A DNA stretch of 64,000 nucleotides from Sedimentitalea sp042687825 (GTDB lineage: Bacteria; Pseudomonadota; Alphaproteobacteria; Rhodobacterales; Rhodobacteraceae), in contig NZ_JBHUQE010000007.1 in the NCBI RefSeq assembly GCF_042687825.1, positions 93,884-157,883 on the forward strand, read 5' to 3'. The position numbers and the translations under genes were made by a program. Of this stretch, positions 25,649 through 34,544 are shown one piece after another. Each line of letters starts with the position of its first letter. The first letter of the stretch is position 1. The notes beneath the pieces are model-generated. The model saw only the letters and a list, made by a program, of their open reading frames with translations, was not told where the DNA came from and made no database searches.

Positions 25649-26731
25649 ATGAAGAAACTCACAACCCTGTCCTCGGTACTGGCGCTGTGCGCCGGTGCCG
25701 CGGCGGCCGACGGCATCCTGAACGTTTATAACTGGTCCGACTACATCGCCGAGGACACGATCGCGAAATTCGAGGCCGAGACCGGCATCAGCGTGAATTA
25801 TGACGTCTTTGACAGCAACGAGGTTCTCGAGGCCAAGATGCTGACCGGCGCCAGCGGCTATGACGTGGTCGTGCCGTCGATCGAATTCATGGCCCGCCAG
25901 GCGCAGGCCGGCGTGTTCGCCGAGATCGACAAGGCCGCGCTGTCCAATTACGGCAATCTCGATCAGGGCATCCTGGACATCATCGCGGTCAACGACCCGG
26001 GCAACACCCATGGTGTACCCTACATGATGTTCACCACCGGCATCGGTTACAACGTCAAGGACGTGGCGGCGCGGATCGACGCCGACAAGATCGGCAGCTG
26101 GGACATGATCTTTGATCCCGAAACCGTGGCCAAGCTGGCCGATTGCGGCGTGGCGGTTCTGGACAGCCCCTCCGAAATCATGGCACCGGCGCTGAACTAT
26201 CTGGGGCTGGACCCGAATTCCGAAGACAAGGGCGATCTGCAAAAGGCGACCGACCTCTTGATGTCGGTGCGCGCGCATATCCGGTATTTCCATTCCTCGC
26301 AGTACATCAACGACCTGGCCAATGGCGATATCTGCGTCGCCGTCGGCTATTCCGGCGACGTTCTGCAGGCGCGCGACCGGGCCGCCGAAGCCGGACAGGG
26401 CGTCGAAGTCGCCTATGCCATCCCGAAAGAGGGCGGACAGGTCGGTTTCGACATGCTGGCCGTGCCGGATGACGCTCCCAACCCCGAGAACGCGCTGAAG
26501 TTCATCAACTTCATTCTGCAGCCGCAAATCGCGGCGGACATCACCAACTATGTCTATTACGCCAACCCCAACACCGCCGCGACCGAGTTTGTCGTGCCCG
26601 AAGTGGCCGGTGATCCGGGCATCTACCCGCCCGCAGATGTTGCAGCGAAACTGTTTTCGCTGAAACCGCATTCGCCGCGTTTTGACCGGTCGCTGACCCG
26701 GGCGTGGACGGCGATCAAGACAGGCCAATAG
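25649..26731 (+). CDS. potF: Polyamine-binding periplasmic protein (PotF/PotD type)
   Basis: 360 residues with a signal peptide (MKKLTTLSSVLALCAGAAA) and then the family opening LNVYNWSDYIAEDTIAKFEAE, as two blocks, typical of spermidine/putrescine-binding proteins. Further motifs are YDVVVPS near 70-76, VPYMMFTTGIGYN near 120-132 and SPRFDRSLTRAWTAIKTG at the end. It delivers putrescine or spermidine to the PotGHI importer encoded directly downstream. Preceded by AGGGAGG ribosome site. Confidence 0.93.
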   Translation: MKKLTTLSSVLALCAGAAAADGILNVYNWSDYIAEDTIAKFEAETGISVNYDVFDSNEVLEAKMLTGASGYDVVVPSIEFMARQAQAGVFAEIDKAALSNYGNLDQGILDIIAVNDPGNTHGVPYMMFTTGIGYNVKDVAARIDADKIGSWDMIFDPETVAKLADCGVAVLDSPSEIMAPALNYLGLDPNSEDKGDLQKATDLLMSVRAHIRYFHSSQYINDLANGDICVAVGYSGDVLQARDRAAEAGQGVEVAYAIPKEGGQVGFDMLAVPDDAPNPENALKFINFILQPQIAADITNYVYYANPNTAATEFVVPEVAGDPGIYPPADVAAKLFSLKPHSPRFDRSLTRAWTAIKTGQ

Positions 26732-26796
26732 TCCGGTCCGGCCGGCCCCGCGCCATGGGGCCGGCTGCCGTTATTTCAGAACGACAGGTGGCGAAA

Positions 26797-27936
26797 ATGT
26801 CAGACGACCAGACCGCAACGAACGCACAGCCTTGGAACGATCCCAACGCCGAACCGTTCCTGCAGATCAAGAGCATTACCAAGAAATTCGGCGCATTCAC
26901 CGCGGTGAACAACGTCTCTCTGGATATCTACAAGGGCGAGATATTCTGCCTGCTGGGCGGATCCGGCTGCGGAAAATCAACGCTGCTGCGGATGCTGTCC
27001 GGGTTCGAAAATCCGACATCGGGGCAGATCATCATCGATGGCCAGGACCAGGCCGGCGTTGCGCCCTATGCACGCGAAACCAACATGATGTTCCAGTCCT
27101 ATGCGCTGTTCCCCCACATGACGGTGGAAAAGAACATCGCCTACGGGCTCAAGCGCGACGGCATCCCCAAGGCCGAAATCGCCACCCGCGTGACCGACAT
27201 GCTGTCGCTGGTTCAGCTGGACCAGTTCGCCACCCGCAAGCCGCATCAGCTGTCCGGCGGCCAGCGCCAGCGCGTCGCGCTGGCCCGGTCGCTGATCAAG
27301 AAACCCAAACTGCTGATGCTGGACGAACCTCTGGGCGCGCTGGACAAGAAGCTGCGCGAGGAAACCCAGTTCGAACTGATGAAGATCCAGGAAAGCCTGG
27401 GGGTCACCTTTGTCGTCGTGACCCACGATCAGGAAGAGGCGATGACCCTGTCCAGCCGGATCGGCGTCATGACCGCCGGCGAGATCGTGCAGGTCGGCAC
27501 CCCGCACGAGATCTACGAGTTTCCGCAGAACCGTTTCGTGGCCGATTTTATCGGGTCGGTGAACATTTTCGAGGGCCGCATCAGCGAAGACGGCACCGAT
27601 CACGTCGTGGTCAAATCGCAGGATACCGGAACCGACATCTATGTCCCGCACGGGATCAGCGGCGTCGAAGGCCAGAAGGTCGCCGTGGCCGTGCGCCCGG
27701 AAAAGATACTGATCAGCCGTACCCCGCAGAACGACATGCGCAATGCCGTCACCGGTGTCGTGGACGAAATCGCCTATATGGGCAATGCCACGGTCTTTCA
27801 GGTCCTTCTGGACAGTGGCAAGCGGGTGCGGGTGTCGCAATCGAACCGGACGCGTTCTGATGACGGGGCGCTGACCTGGGACGACCGGGTGCATATCGGC
27901 TGGGCCGGGGCCGCCGGAATTCTGGTGACGTCATGA
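26797..27936 (+). CDS. potG: Polyamine ABC transporter ATPase
   Basis: 379 residues. The ATPase domain covers 20-260: Walker A GGSGCGKST near 56-64, signature LSGGQRQRV near 152-160, Walker B LLMLDEPLGALD near 172-183, and the H-loop VVTHD. A C-terminal TOBE domain (FVADFIGSVNIFEG, then AVRPEKI) is the regulatory domain of this importer class. The start at 26797 gives the usual N-terminus; an upstream open frame to 26704 is not family-like. It powers uptake with PotH and PotI; the potH ATG overlaps its stop by four bases. Confidence 0.95.
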   Translation: MSDDQTATNAQPWNDPNAEPFLQIKSITKKFGAFTAVNNVSLDIYKGEIFCLLGGSGCGKSTLLRMLSGFENPTSGQIIIDGQDQAGVAPYARETNMMFQSYALFPHMTVEKNIAYGLKRDGIPKAEIATRVTDMLSLVQLDQFATRKPHQLSGGQRQRVALARSLIKKPKLLMLDEPLGALDKKLREETQFELMKIQESLGVTFVVVTHDQEEAMTLSSRIGVMTAGEIVQVGTPHEIYEFPQNRFVADFIGSVNIFEGRISEDGTDHVVVKSQDTGTDIYVPHGISGVEGQKVAVAVRPEKILISRTPQNDMRNAVTGVVDEIAYMGNATVFQVLLDSGKRVRVSQSNRTRSDDGALTWDDRVHIGWAGAAGILVTS

Positions 27937-28886
27937 GCCGCGCGTCCGACATCGACAGCAGACTGCCAGGCGGCCGCCTGATCGGATCGCTGCTGAACCG
28001 GCTGGGGCTGGGCGGTCGCGGGCTGGTGATCGCCATCCCGACCTTGTGGCTGTTCCTGTTCTTTCTCGTGCCGTTCCTGGTGGTGGCCAAGATCTCGCTA
28101 TCCGAAGCCGCCATCGCCCGCCCGCCCTATCTGCCGATCTGGGAATGGGCCGACGGCATTCTCAACCTCAATCTGAATTTCGGCAACTACCTGTTCCTGC
28201 TGGACGATCCGCTATACATGTCGGCCTATGCCGAATCCGTCAAGATCGCCGGCATCGCCACGATCATCACCCTGCTGATCGGCTATCCGATGGCCTATCT
28301 GATCGCCCGTTCGCCGGCAAACCAGCGCAACATCCTGCTGATGCTGGTGGTGCTGCCGTTCTGGACCTCGTTCCTGCTGCGGGTCTATGCGTGGATCGGT
28401 TTTCTCAAGGGCAATGGTCTGATCAACAACTTTCTGCTGTCGCTGGGTCTGATTGATGAACCGCTGATCATGTTGCAGACCGATTTCGCTGTCTATATCG
28501 GCATCGTCTATACCTATCTGCCCTTCATGATCCTGCCGCTCTACGCCAATCTGGTCAAGCTGGACGAAGCCTATCTGGAAGCCTCGGCCGATCTGGGCGC
28601 CCGGCCCGCGACCACCTTTTTCACCGTGACGCTGCCGCTGTCCTATAGCGGAATCATCGCCGGCTGCATGCTGGTGTTCATTCCGGCCGTCGGTGAATTC
28701 GTGATCCCGGCACTGCTGGGCGGGCCGGACACGCTGATGATCGGCCGGGTGCTGTGGAACGAGTTCTTCTCGAACCGCGACTGGCCCATCGCATCGGCCG
28801 TGGCAATCGTGATGCTGTTCGTCCTGGTGATCCCGATCATGCTGCTGCGCAAGGCTCAGGCCGCCGAAGAAGGAGCGAACCAATGA
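27933..28886 (+). CDS. potH: Polyamine ABC transporter permease 1
   Basis: 317 residues with six predicted helices. The EAA loop, which touches the ATPase, reads LEASADLGARPATTFFTVTLPLS near 213-235. N-terminal hydrophilic 30 residues precede helix 1 (TLWLFLFFLVPFLVV). It overlaps potG by four bases and potI by four, so the three are translationally coupled. Forms the inner-membrane channel with PotI. Confidence 0.93.
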   Translation: MSRASDIDSRLPGGRLIGSLLNRLGLGGRGLVIAIPTLWLFLFFLVPFLVVAKISLSEAAIARPPYLPIWEWADGILNLNLNFGNYLFLLDDPLYMSAYAESVKIAGIATIITLLIGYPMAYLIARSPANQRNILLMLVVLPFWTSFLLRVYAWIGFLKGNGLINNFLLSLGLIDEPLIMLQTDFAVYIGIVYTYLPFMILPLYANLVKLDEAYLEASADLGARPATTFFTVTLPLSYSGIIAGCMLVFIPAVGEFVIPALLGGPDTLMIGRVLWNEFFSNRDWPIASAVAIVMLFVLVIPIMLLRKAQAAEEGANQ

Positions 28887-29686
28887 AACGCAAGTCGCTT
28901 TTCCTGATGATCACCGGCATTCTGGGGTTCGTCTTTCTCTATGCGCCGATCGTATCGCTGGTGATCTTCAGCTTCAACGAAAGCAAGCTGGTCACCGTGT
29001 GGGGCGGGTTCTCGACCAAATGGTACGGCGAGCTTTTCCGCGATCCGCAGATTCTCGAAGCCGCCTGGGTCAGCATCAAGATCGCCTTTCTCAGCGCAAC
29101 CATTGCCGTGGTGATCGGCACCGTGGGCTCCTTTGTGCTGATCCGGTTCCAGCGATTCCGGACCAAGGCGCTCTTGAGCATGATGATCACCGCACCGCTG
29201 GTCATGCCCGAGGTCATCATCGGTCTGTCGCTGCTGTTGCTGTTCGTGGCCATGGAAGGGCTGATCGGGTGGCCCGGCGGGCGCGGCATGCTGACGATCA
29301 TCATCGCGCATGCGACCTTTGGCGCGGCCTATGCCGCGGTGGTGATCCAGTCCCGCCTGGTCGATCAGGATCTCTCGATCGAAGAGGCGGCACAGGATTT
29401 GGGCGCAAAACCCGTCCGGGTCTTCTTTGACGTGACCCTGCCCGCTATCGCCCCGGCGCTGGTCTCGGGATGGCTGCTGGCCTTTACCCTCAGCCTGGAC
29501 GATCTGGTGATTGCCAGCTTTGTGTCAGGTCCGGGTGCCTCGACCCTGCCGATGGTGATCTTTTCCAAGGTCCGGCTGGGGGTCAGCCCCGATGTCAACG
29601 CGCTGGCCACGATCATCATCGGCATCGTGTCGCTGGGGATCATCGCGGCGGCGCTGCAGATGAACCGCCGCAAAAAGGAATATTAA
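28883..29686 (+). CDS. potI: Polyamine ABC transporter permease 2
   Basis: 267 residues, six helices, with the EAA loop EEAAQDLGAKPVRVFFDVTLP near 168-188 and the N-terminal block FLYAPIVSLVIFSFNESK near 17-34 typical of PotC/PotI. Start fixed by the overlap with potH and by AAGGAG upstream. The last gene of the operon, followed by a perfect terminator about 35 bases after the stop. Confidence 0.94.
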   Translation: MKRKSLFLMITGILGFVFLYAPIVSLVIFSFNESKLVTVWGGFSTKWYGELFRDPQILEAAWVSIKIAFLSATIAVVIGTVGSFVLIRFQRFRTKALLSMMITAPLVMPEVIIGLSLLLLFVAMEGLIGWPGGRGMLTIIIAHATFGAAYAAVVIQSRLVDQDLSIEEAAQDLGAKPVRVFFDVTLPAIAPALVSGWLLAFTLSLDDLVIASFVSGPGASTLPMVIFSKVRLGVSPDVNALATIIIGIVSLGIIAAALQMNRRKKEY

Positions 29687-29720
29687 GGCGCACAGTCCAA
29701 AGTAACGGAATACGGCCAAG

Positions 29721-29751
29721 GGCGGCGCGGCGAGACCGCGCCGCCTTTTTT
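29721..29751 (+). terminator. Rho-independent terminator of the puu-pot operon
   Basis: GGCGGCGCGG (29721-29730) and CCGCGCCGCC (29736-29745) form a perfect ten-base stem with the loop CGAGA, followed by six T. It lies 35 bases after potI. Confidence 0.95.
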
Positions 29752-29810
29752 GCGGGCTGCAGATGGAGGCGTGCGTGTCGTCCGGCTGCCGGGAAAGGGA
29801 CCAGCGGCCG

Positions 29811-30380
29811 TCAGCGGCGCAGGCGCGTCGCGATCTGTCGGGAAAGGGTCAGCATCGCGGCTCCGGTGGCTTGCGCCACCGCGCCGGGTGTTGCGTCGGT
29901 CACGGGCTGCTGGATGTCGAATCGGTTGATCGACTCGCGCACGGCGCGCTCGGGCGCGGCGATGGCATACTGACCGGTCATGCGAAACTGCCCGTCCGAC
30001 TGCGCCACCATGCGTTCGATCCGCACGTCGATGCGCACATCCGCCGGCCGTTCCAGCGGCCAGGGTTCGGCTGCCGCGGTAGCGGTGGTTCCGTCATCCA
30101 GGTTGCGCGCCAGCGCCAGGGTCAGGGCGCGCACCGGATCGTCCGCCCAAACCGCACCCGCCGCCGGGCGCAACGATCCGTCCGCGCCCTGCAACAGGAT
30201 TTCGGAGGCCCCGGCATAGGCTGGCAGCGTTACTTCGCGGATTTCGATGGTCGACACCGCGACCCGCGCACGCTGCTCGGCAGAGGGCGCGTCCAGCAGA
30301 TAGCGCGCCGAGTTGCCGCCGCACGCGGTCAGTGTCAGCGGCAGGGCCATCATCAGACAGGCACGAAAAAAGGCGGTCAT
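29811..30380 (-). CDS. pqiC: PqiC-type lipoprotein (ABC-type transport auxiliary)
   Basis: 189 residues. Signal with lipobox LTLTACGG at 15-22, then a PqiC/DUF330 domain (RYLLDAPSAEQRARVAVSTIEIREV, given as RYLLDAPS and STIEIREV). In Escherichia coli PqiC is an outer-membrane lipoprotein that docks the PqiB tunnel. The gene begins four bases after pqiB stops. The last gene of the pqi operon; no terminator was recognised. Confidence 0.85.
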   Translation of the reverse strand: MTAFFRACLMMALPLTLTACGGNSARYLLDAPSAEQRARVAVSTIEIREVTLPAYAGASEILLQGADGSLRPAAGAVWADDPVRALTLALARNLDDGTTATAAAEPWPLERPADVRIDVRIERMVAQSDGQFRMTGQYAIAAPERAVRESINRFDIQQPVTDATPGAVAQATGAAMLTLSRQIATRLRR

Positions 30381-30384
30381 GGCG

Positions 30385-32472
30385 TCACTTTCCGAACAGG
30401 ATCGAATTGGGGTTGCGTTCCAGCGCCCGGGTCAGCGCGGCGACCGAACGGGCCGCAGTACGGATTTCGCGCAACATGGCCAGGGATTCGCTGTTGAAAT
30501 CCGAGCGGTCGCCATAGGCTGCGATCAATTCCTCGCTGCGGGTCACCAGCCGGTCCAGCCGCGCCGATAGCGCCGGCAGGTCGGCCGTGGCCCGTTCCAG
30601 AGAATCCGCTGCCGCGCGGGCTGAATCCAACGCCGCATTGGCGTTTTGTGCCACCCCGCCGGCGCGCAATTCTGACACCAGTTCGCGGGTTTCGTCCAAC
30701 GCCGTCGTCAGCGCTGCCGGCAGCGCCCGGGCATCGTCGGTGCCAATCAGCGCATCGGCGCTGTCCAGCAGGGCGGTGGCCGAGGCGATCAGCTCATCGG
30801 CCTTGAGATCGCGGGCCTTGGCCGCCACGGCGCGCAGATCGTCGATCAGCGCCGGAACTTCTTCCGAAGCCAAGGACAGGTTGGCCACGGCGGCATCGGC
30901 GTTTTCCAGGGTCGAGACCAGCCGCTCGACGACGCCCTGCGTGTTGATGCGCTCGACGGTGCTGCGCAGATCGGCCACTGCCTGGCGCAGCTCGCCGGGC
31001 AGCGCGCGCATGTCCGCGCTCTCGACCAGGTCGCGGCTGCGGTCCAGCAGCCCGACCAGCGCCTCGGGCGCGGCGCGGGTGTTCTGATCGGTGGCGATGG
31101 CTTCGATGCTGGCCATCAGGCTGATCGCCTGCTGGATCATTTCCTCGATCTGCAACCCGTTGACCCGCTTCATCACGCCTTCAAGCGTGGCGTTGATGTC
31201 CGGCAGATCGGACTCGACACTGGGAATCAGCGCATAGGGCGTGGCCTCGCGCTGCAGTTCGGCTGGTTTCGCGTTTTCTATTTCTACCAGTTCGACGATC
31301 AGCGACGTACCGAGCAGGTTGGCCTTGTTCAACCGCGCCCGGGTCCCGGTCCTTACCGCGGCCTCGAGAAAATCCAGCACCTCCTCCAGCGTCGCCCGGG
31401 CGGGCAGGCCGATCAGCTTGGGATCGACCAGCAGAGTGACCTGCTGATGCACCTCGGGGCTGTCCTCGTCGCCGGCCACAAAGGCCGAGATGGTTACGAC
31501 CTCGCCGATCTTGATGCCGCGAAAGAACAGGCCGCTGCCGGCTGACAGGCCGGACACGCCGTCGCGGAACACGGTGGCCAGGGTGACGGTGTTGGACGAA
31601 ACGCGCGAAAAAGCATTCTCGCGGGCTGTCGCTTCGTCGGCGTGCAAATCATAGACCCTGCCCGGCTTGACCGGTCTGCCGCCGGAAAAGAAGGTGTTGA
31701 ACGCGACACCGCCGCTGATCAGGGCCGCGAAACTGCCGACATCCAGCTTGAGCCCGCCGGCCCCAAAGGACAGTGAAAAGCCCGACGTGTCCCAGAACCT
31801 GGTCGCCGTGGTCAGCAGCCGGTCATGCGGCGCCTCGACAAAGGCGTCGACCAGCACCACCGAACCCGTCTCGTCCAGCCGGGGTGCCTCGGTGCGCCCG
31901 ACCTTGACACCGCGGTAAAACACCGGCGAGCCAGCGGCCATCACCCGACCCTCGCCCGCGCGCAGCACGATGCGCGTGCCCTTTTCGTTCAGATCGATCA
32001 AAGGGCGTTGTTCCAGCCCGGTGAAACGCTGCAGCGGCGGGCCGCGCGTGGTGTCCCAGGCACCCTCGATATAGACCCCGGATAGCACCGTCGACAGGCC
32101 CGACACGCCTTCGGCGGACACTTCGGGACGGACCACCCAGAACTGGGCGCTGGCATCCAGAAACGGCGCAATCGGCCGATCCACCCGCACCGACAACCGG
32201 ACCTGTTTCAGATCGTCGGAAAAGCCGACCTTTTCCACCAATCCGATCACCACATCGCGATAGCGCACCGTGGTTTCGCCGGCCGTCACCCCGGCGGCGT
32301 TCTCGAACAGGATTTCGATCAGTACGCCGCGCTCGGAATAGCTGCGCCAAGCCACGGCCAGCGACACCGCCAGCGCCAGCACCGGCACCAGCCAGACGAT
32401 CGAGATGTTGCGCCAGGGCGAGCGTCTGGGCGCTTGCACCTGCATCTCTGCCGGGGTGGCCTCCTCGGTCAT
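30385..32472 (-). CDS. pqiB: PqiB-type MCE-domain intermembrane lipid transport protein
   Basis: 695 residues. One N-terminal helix (SIVWLVPVLALAVSLAVAW near 24-42) anchors the protein; three MCE/MlaD repeats follow, e.g. VTAGETTVRYRDVVIGLVEKV near 61-81 (quoted in part) and GLSAGSGLFFRGIKIGEV in the third. From about residue 430 on the chain is Ala-rich and helical. Escherichia coli PqiB is shorter (546), so the C-terminal coiled region is longer here. Such hexameric tunnels carry phospholipids between membranes. Overlaps the upstream pqiA by four bases. Confidence 0.92.
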   Translation of the reverse strand: MTEEATPAEMQVQAPRRSPWRNISIVWLVPVLALAVSLAVAWRSYSERGVLIEILFENAAGVTAGETTVRYRDVVIGLVEKVGFSDDLKQVRLSVRVDRPIAPFLDASAQFWVVRPEVSAEGVSGLSTVLSGVYIEGAWDTTRGPPLQRFTGLEQRPLIDLNEKGTRIVLRAGEGRVMAAGSPVFYRGVKVGRTEAPRLDETGSVVLVDAFVEAPHDRLLTTATRFWDTSGFSLSFGAGGLKLDVGSFAALISGGVAFNTFFSGGRPVKPGRVYDLHADEATARENAFSRVSSNTVTLATVFRDGVSGLSAGSGLFFRGIKIGEVVTISAFVAGDEDSPEVHQQVTLLVDPKLIGLPARATLEEVLDFLEAAVRTGTRARLNKANLLGTSLIVELVEIENAKPAELQREATPYALIPSVESDLPDINATLEGVMKRVNGLQIEEMIQQAISLMASIEAIATDQNTRAAPEALVGLLDRSRDLVESADMRALPGELRQAVADLRSTVERINTQGVVERLVSTLENADAAVANLSLASEEVPALIDDLRAVAAKARDLKADELIASATALLDSADALIGTDDARALPAALTTALDETRELVSELRAGGVAQNANAALDSARAAADSLERATADLPALSARLDRLVTRSEELIAAYGDRSDFNSESLAMLREIRTAARSVAALTRALERNPNSILFGK

Positions 32473-33104
32473 GTTTGGCCTGCCTCATCCGCGTCCCAGA
32501 TCATTCTGGAGTCAAAGCTTTGGGCGGAAAGCATGGTAAATGCAACCGACAAGGCGAAGGACACCGCAGCGATGCCCGGATGAATGGTCGCGACGAATTT
32601 GAACTGCACCAGCGCCGACAGGATCGCCACGACAAACACGTCGATCATCGACCAGCGGCCGATGAACTCGACGGCCTCGAACAGGTGCAGGCGGCTGTGC
32701 TGGGCCAGCGTCGACCGAGTGCGCACGCTGAGCGCCAGATAGGCGATCGCGAGGAACTTGCCGATCGGAATGACGATCGACGCCACGAAAACGATCAGCG
32801 CCACGCCATAGGCATGGTGGGCGACCAGTTCCACGACCCCCTCGATAATCGTGCTGCTGCGGTCCTGACCCAGGGTTGAAGTGCGCAGCATCGGATAGAT
32901 ATTGGCCGGCAGATAGCAGATCAGCCCGGCAAACCACCAGGCCCAGACACGCTGCAGGCTGCCGGCATCCCGGCTGGACAACGCCGCACCGCAGCGGACG
33001 CAATGCGGCGTCCCGCCGCGATGCACCCGCCCACAGCCGGTGCAGGCCACCAGACCGGCCTGACGGGCGGTCAGGAATTCCGGCGGGCTTCCAGCGTTTT
33101 CCAT
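32469..33104 (-). CDS. pqiA: PqiA-type membrane protein, second copy
   Basis: 211 residues from the ATG at 33104. An N-terminal zinc-ribbon (LVACTGCGRVHRGG and PHCVRCGAAL, two CxxC) precedes four membrane helices, including LICYLPANIYPMLR, the PqiA signature, and SMIDVFVVAILSALVQFKF. In Escherichia coli one PqiA carries two such halves; here they are two genes. It overlaps the upstream pqiA gene by 34 bases and pqiB by four. Confidence 0.9.
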   Translation of the reverse strand: MENAGSPPEFLTARQAGLVACTGCGRVHRGGTPHCVRCGAALSSRDAGSLQRVWAWWFAGLICYLPANIYPMLRTSTLGQDRSSTIIEGVVELVAHHAYGVALIVFVASIVIPIGKFLAIAYLALSVRTRSTLAQHSRLHLFEAVEFIGRWSMIDVFVVAILSALVQFKFVATIHPGIAAVSFALSVAFTMLSAQSFDSRMIWDADEAGQT

Positions 33105-33718
33105 ATCGTCAACTTGCACATGAACGTGTCCTTCAGAGTAGTCACCAGAACCAGGGCCACAAAGGCCCAAAAGGCCGGCCCCATCGAAATCGTCGCCAGG
33201 CCGGCGACCTTGACCAGCGCTACCGCCACGCCGACGATAAAGACCTCGGCCATCGCCCAGGGCCGCAACGCGCTGGCCAGGCGAAACGCCCGGGTCGCCT
33301 GCGGCAGCGGCGCGTGGCCGATCATCATCGGCGCGATAGTGTAGAGAAGCGCCGCCAGCCGCACCGCCGGCAGCACCACGATCAGCGCCGCCACCGCAAA
33401 GGACAGGGGCAGCAACAGACCGTCGGAAAAGGCCAGGATTGCATCAAAGACCGAGCTGCGCTGCTGAAACGTGCCGGCCCGCAATTCGAGAAACGGAAAG
33501 AACACCGCCGCCACCATCAGGATCAGCGCCGTCGCCGCCAGCATCACGATCTGCGTCATCGCCCCGGCGCGGGGCGCCATCAGAACCGCGTGACAGCGCC
33601 GGCACCGCGCCCGGGCGCCGTTGGGAATGTCGGCCTGACGGTGCAGGACATCGCAGACCGGACAGGCTATCAGCCCGGCCGGATCGGTGTCGTCGTTCCT
33701 GGTCTCAGCCGTGGTCAT
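33071..33718 (-). CDS. pqiA: PqiA-type membrane protein, first copy
   Basis: 215 residues from the ATG at 33718. Zinc-ribbon IACPVCDVLH and ARCRRCHAVL, then four helices, with FFPFLELRAG and PWAMAEVFIVGVAVALVK marking the PqiA domain. It matches one half of the canonical double-domain PqiA. The frame is open upstream to 33961, but that segment lacks conserved features. Head of the operon pqiA-pqiA-pqiB-pqiC. Confidence 0.9.
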   Translation of the reverse strand: MTTAETRNDDTDPAGLIACPVCDVLHRQADIPNGARARCRRCHAVLMAPRAGAMTQIVMLAATALILMVAAVFFPFLELRAGTFQQRSSVFDAILAFSDGLLLPLSFAVAALIVVLPAVRLAALLYTIAPMMIGHAPLPQATRAFRLASALRPWAMAEVFIVGVAVALVKVAGLATISMGPAFWAFVALVLVTTLKDTFMCKLTIWKTLEARRNS

Positions 33719-33950
33719 CTCGTTTCTGTTCCCGCGTCGCGCCGGCCCGATCGGCCCCTGCAGCCTGACCGGCCCGCGCGGACCGACCTGGCGCGCCAAG
33801 AGTGGCGGTTTCGCGCCCGTCCCGCAAGCGCTGGCATCGCCCGTCCCGGCCCGAAAACCCGGCAGGCGCCCGGGTCGACCATCCCCCTGCCCCGCCGAAA
33901 GGGCCATCGTCGCGCGCAAAATTCTGTCGCTGCCAGAATATGTGGCCCGG

Positions 33951-34439
33951 TCAGTTCGCATTTCCCAGCGGCCCCAGCGATGCCAGCTCTTTTACCGCCT
34001 GCATCGCGACATAGGTCGAGGTGCCGGACACATGCGGCAGGGTGGATATCTTTTCTGCCAGAACAACGCGGTACTCGGCCATCGACCGGGTCCGGATTTT
34101 CATCAGGTAGTCGAACTTTCCGGCAATCAGATGCACCTGCTCGATCTCGCCGATCCTGGCCACTGCCGCGTTAAAAGCCGCCAGCGCCGCCTCGCGCGTG
34201 TCGTTCAGGCGCACCTCGACAAAGGCCACATGGTCCAGCCCCAGCCGGATCGGATCGATCAGCGCGCGATAGCCGATGATCACACCGTCTGCCTCGAGCC
34301 GTCGCAACCGCGCCTGCGTCGGCGACTTGCTCAATCCGATGCGCCGCGCCAGATCGGCAATGCTGATCCGGCCTTCCTCAGCCAGAACGCCCAGTATCTT
34401 ACGGTCGAATCCATCCAGATCGCTCCAGTCGCTTTGCAT
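33951..34439 (-). CDS. putR: Lrp/AsnC-family regulator, probable activator of putA
   Basis: 162 residues from the ATG at 34439, which has GGAGG eight bases upstream. Winged HTH (LDGFDRKILGVLAEEGRISIA, then LARRIGLSKSPTQARLRRLE, quoted in parts) and a RAM domain. It is divergent from putA; in other alphaproteobacteria the Lrp-type PutR activates putA in response to proline, so that role is inferred here. A 7-base inverted repeat in the shared region is a candidate site. Confidence 0.88.
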   Translation of the reverse strand: MQSDWSDLDGFDRKILGVLAEEGRISIADLARRIGLSKSPTQARLRRLEADGVIIGYRALIDPIRLGLDHVAFVEVRLNDTREAALAAFNAAVARIGEIEQVHLIAGKFDYLMKIRTRSMAEYRVVLAEKISTLPHVSGTSTYVAMQAVKELASLGPLGNAN

Positions 34440-34483
34440 CGTACTACCTCCGATCTTCGGACCACTGTCCTGCAATTTTCATG

Positions 34484-34520
34484 CAATCGGGACAATCGAC
34501 CGATTGAACACCTCTATACT
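34484..34520 (+). promoter_or_regulatory. Candidate PutR operator and putA -10 element
   Basis: CAATCGG (34484-34490) and CCGATTG (34500-34506) form an inverted repeat with nine bases between. TATACT at 34515-34520 is a good -10 match, 24 bases before the putA ATG. The weak -35 would overlap the repeat, as expected for an activated promoter. Confidence 0.5.
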
Positions 34521-34544
34521 GCGCAGACACACTGGAGGCCAGAC

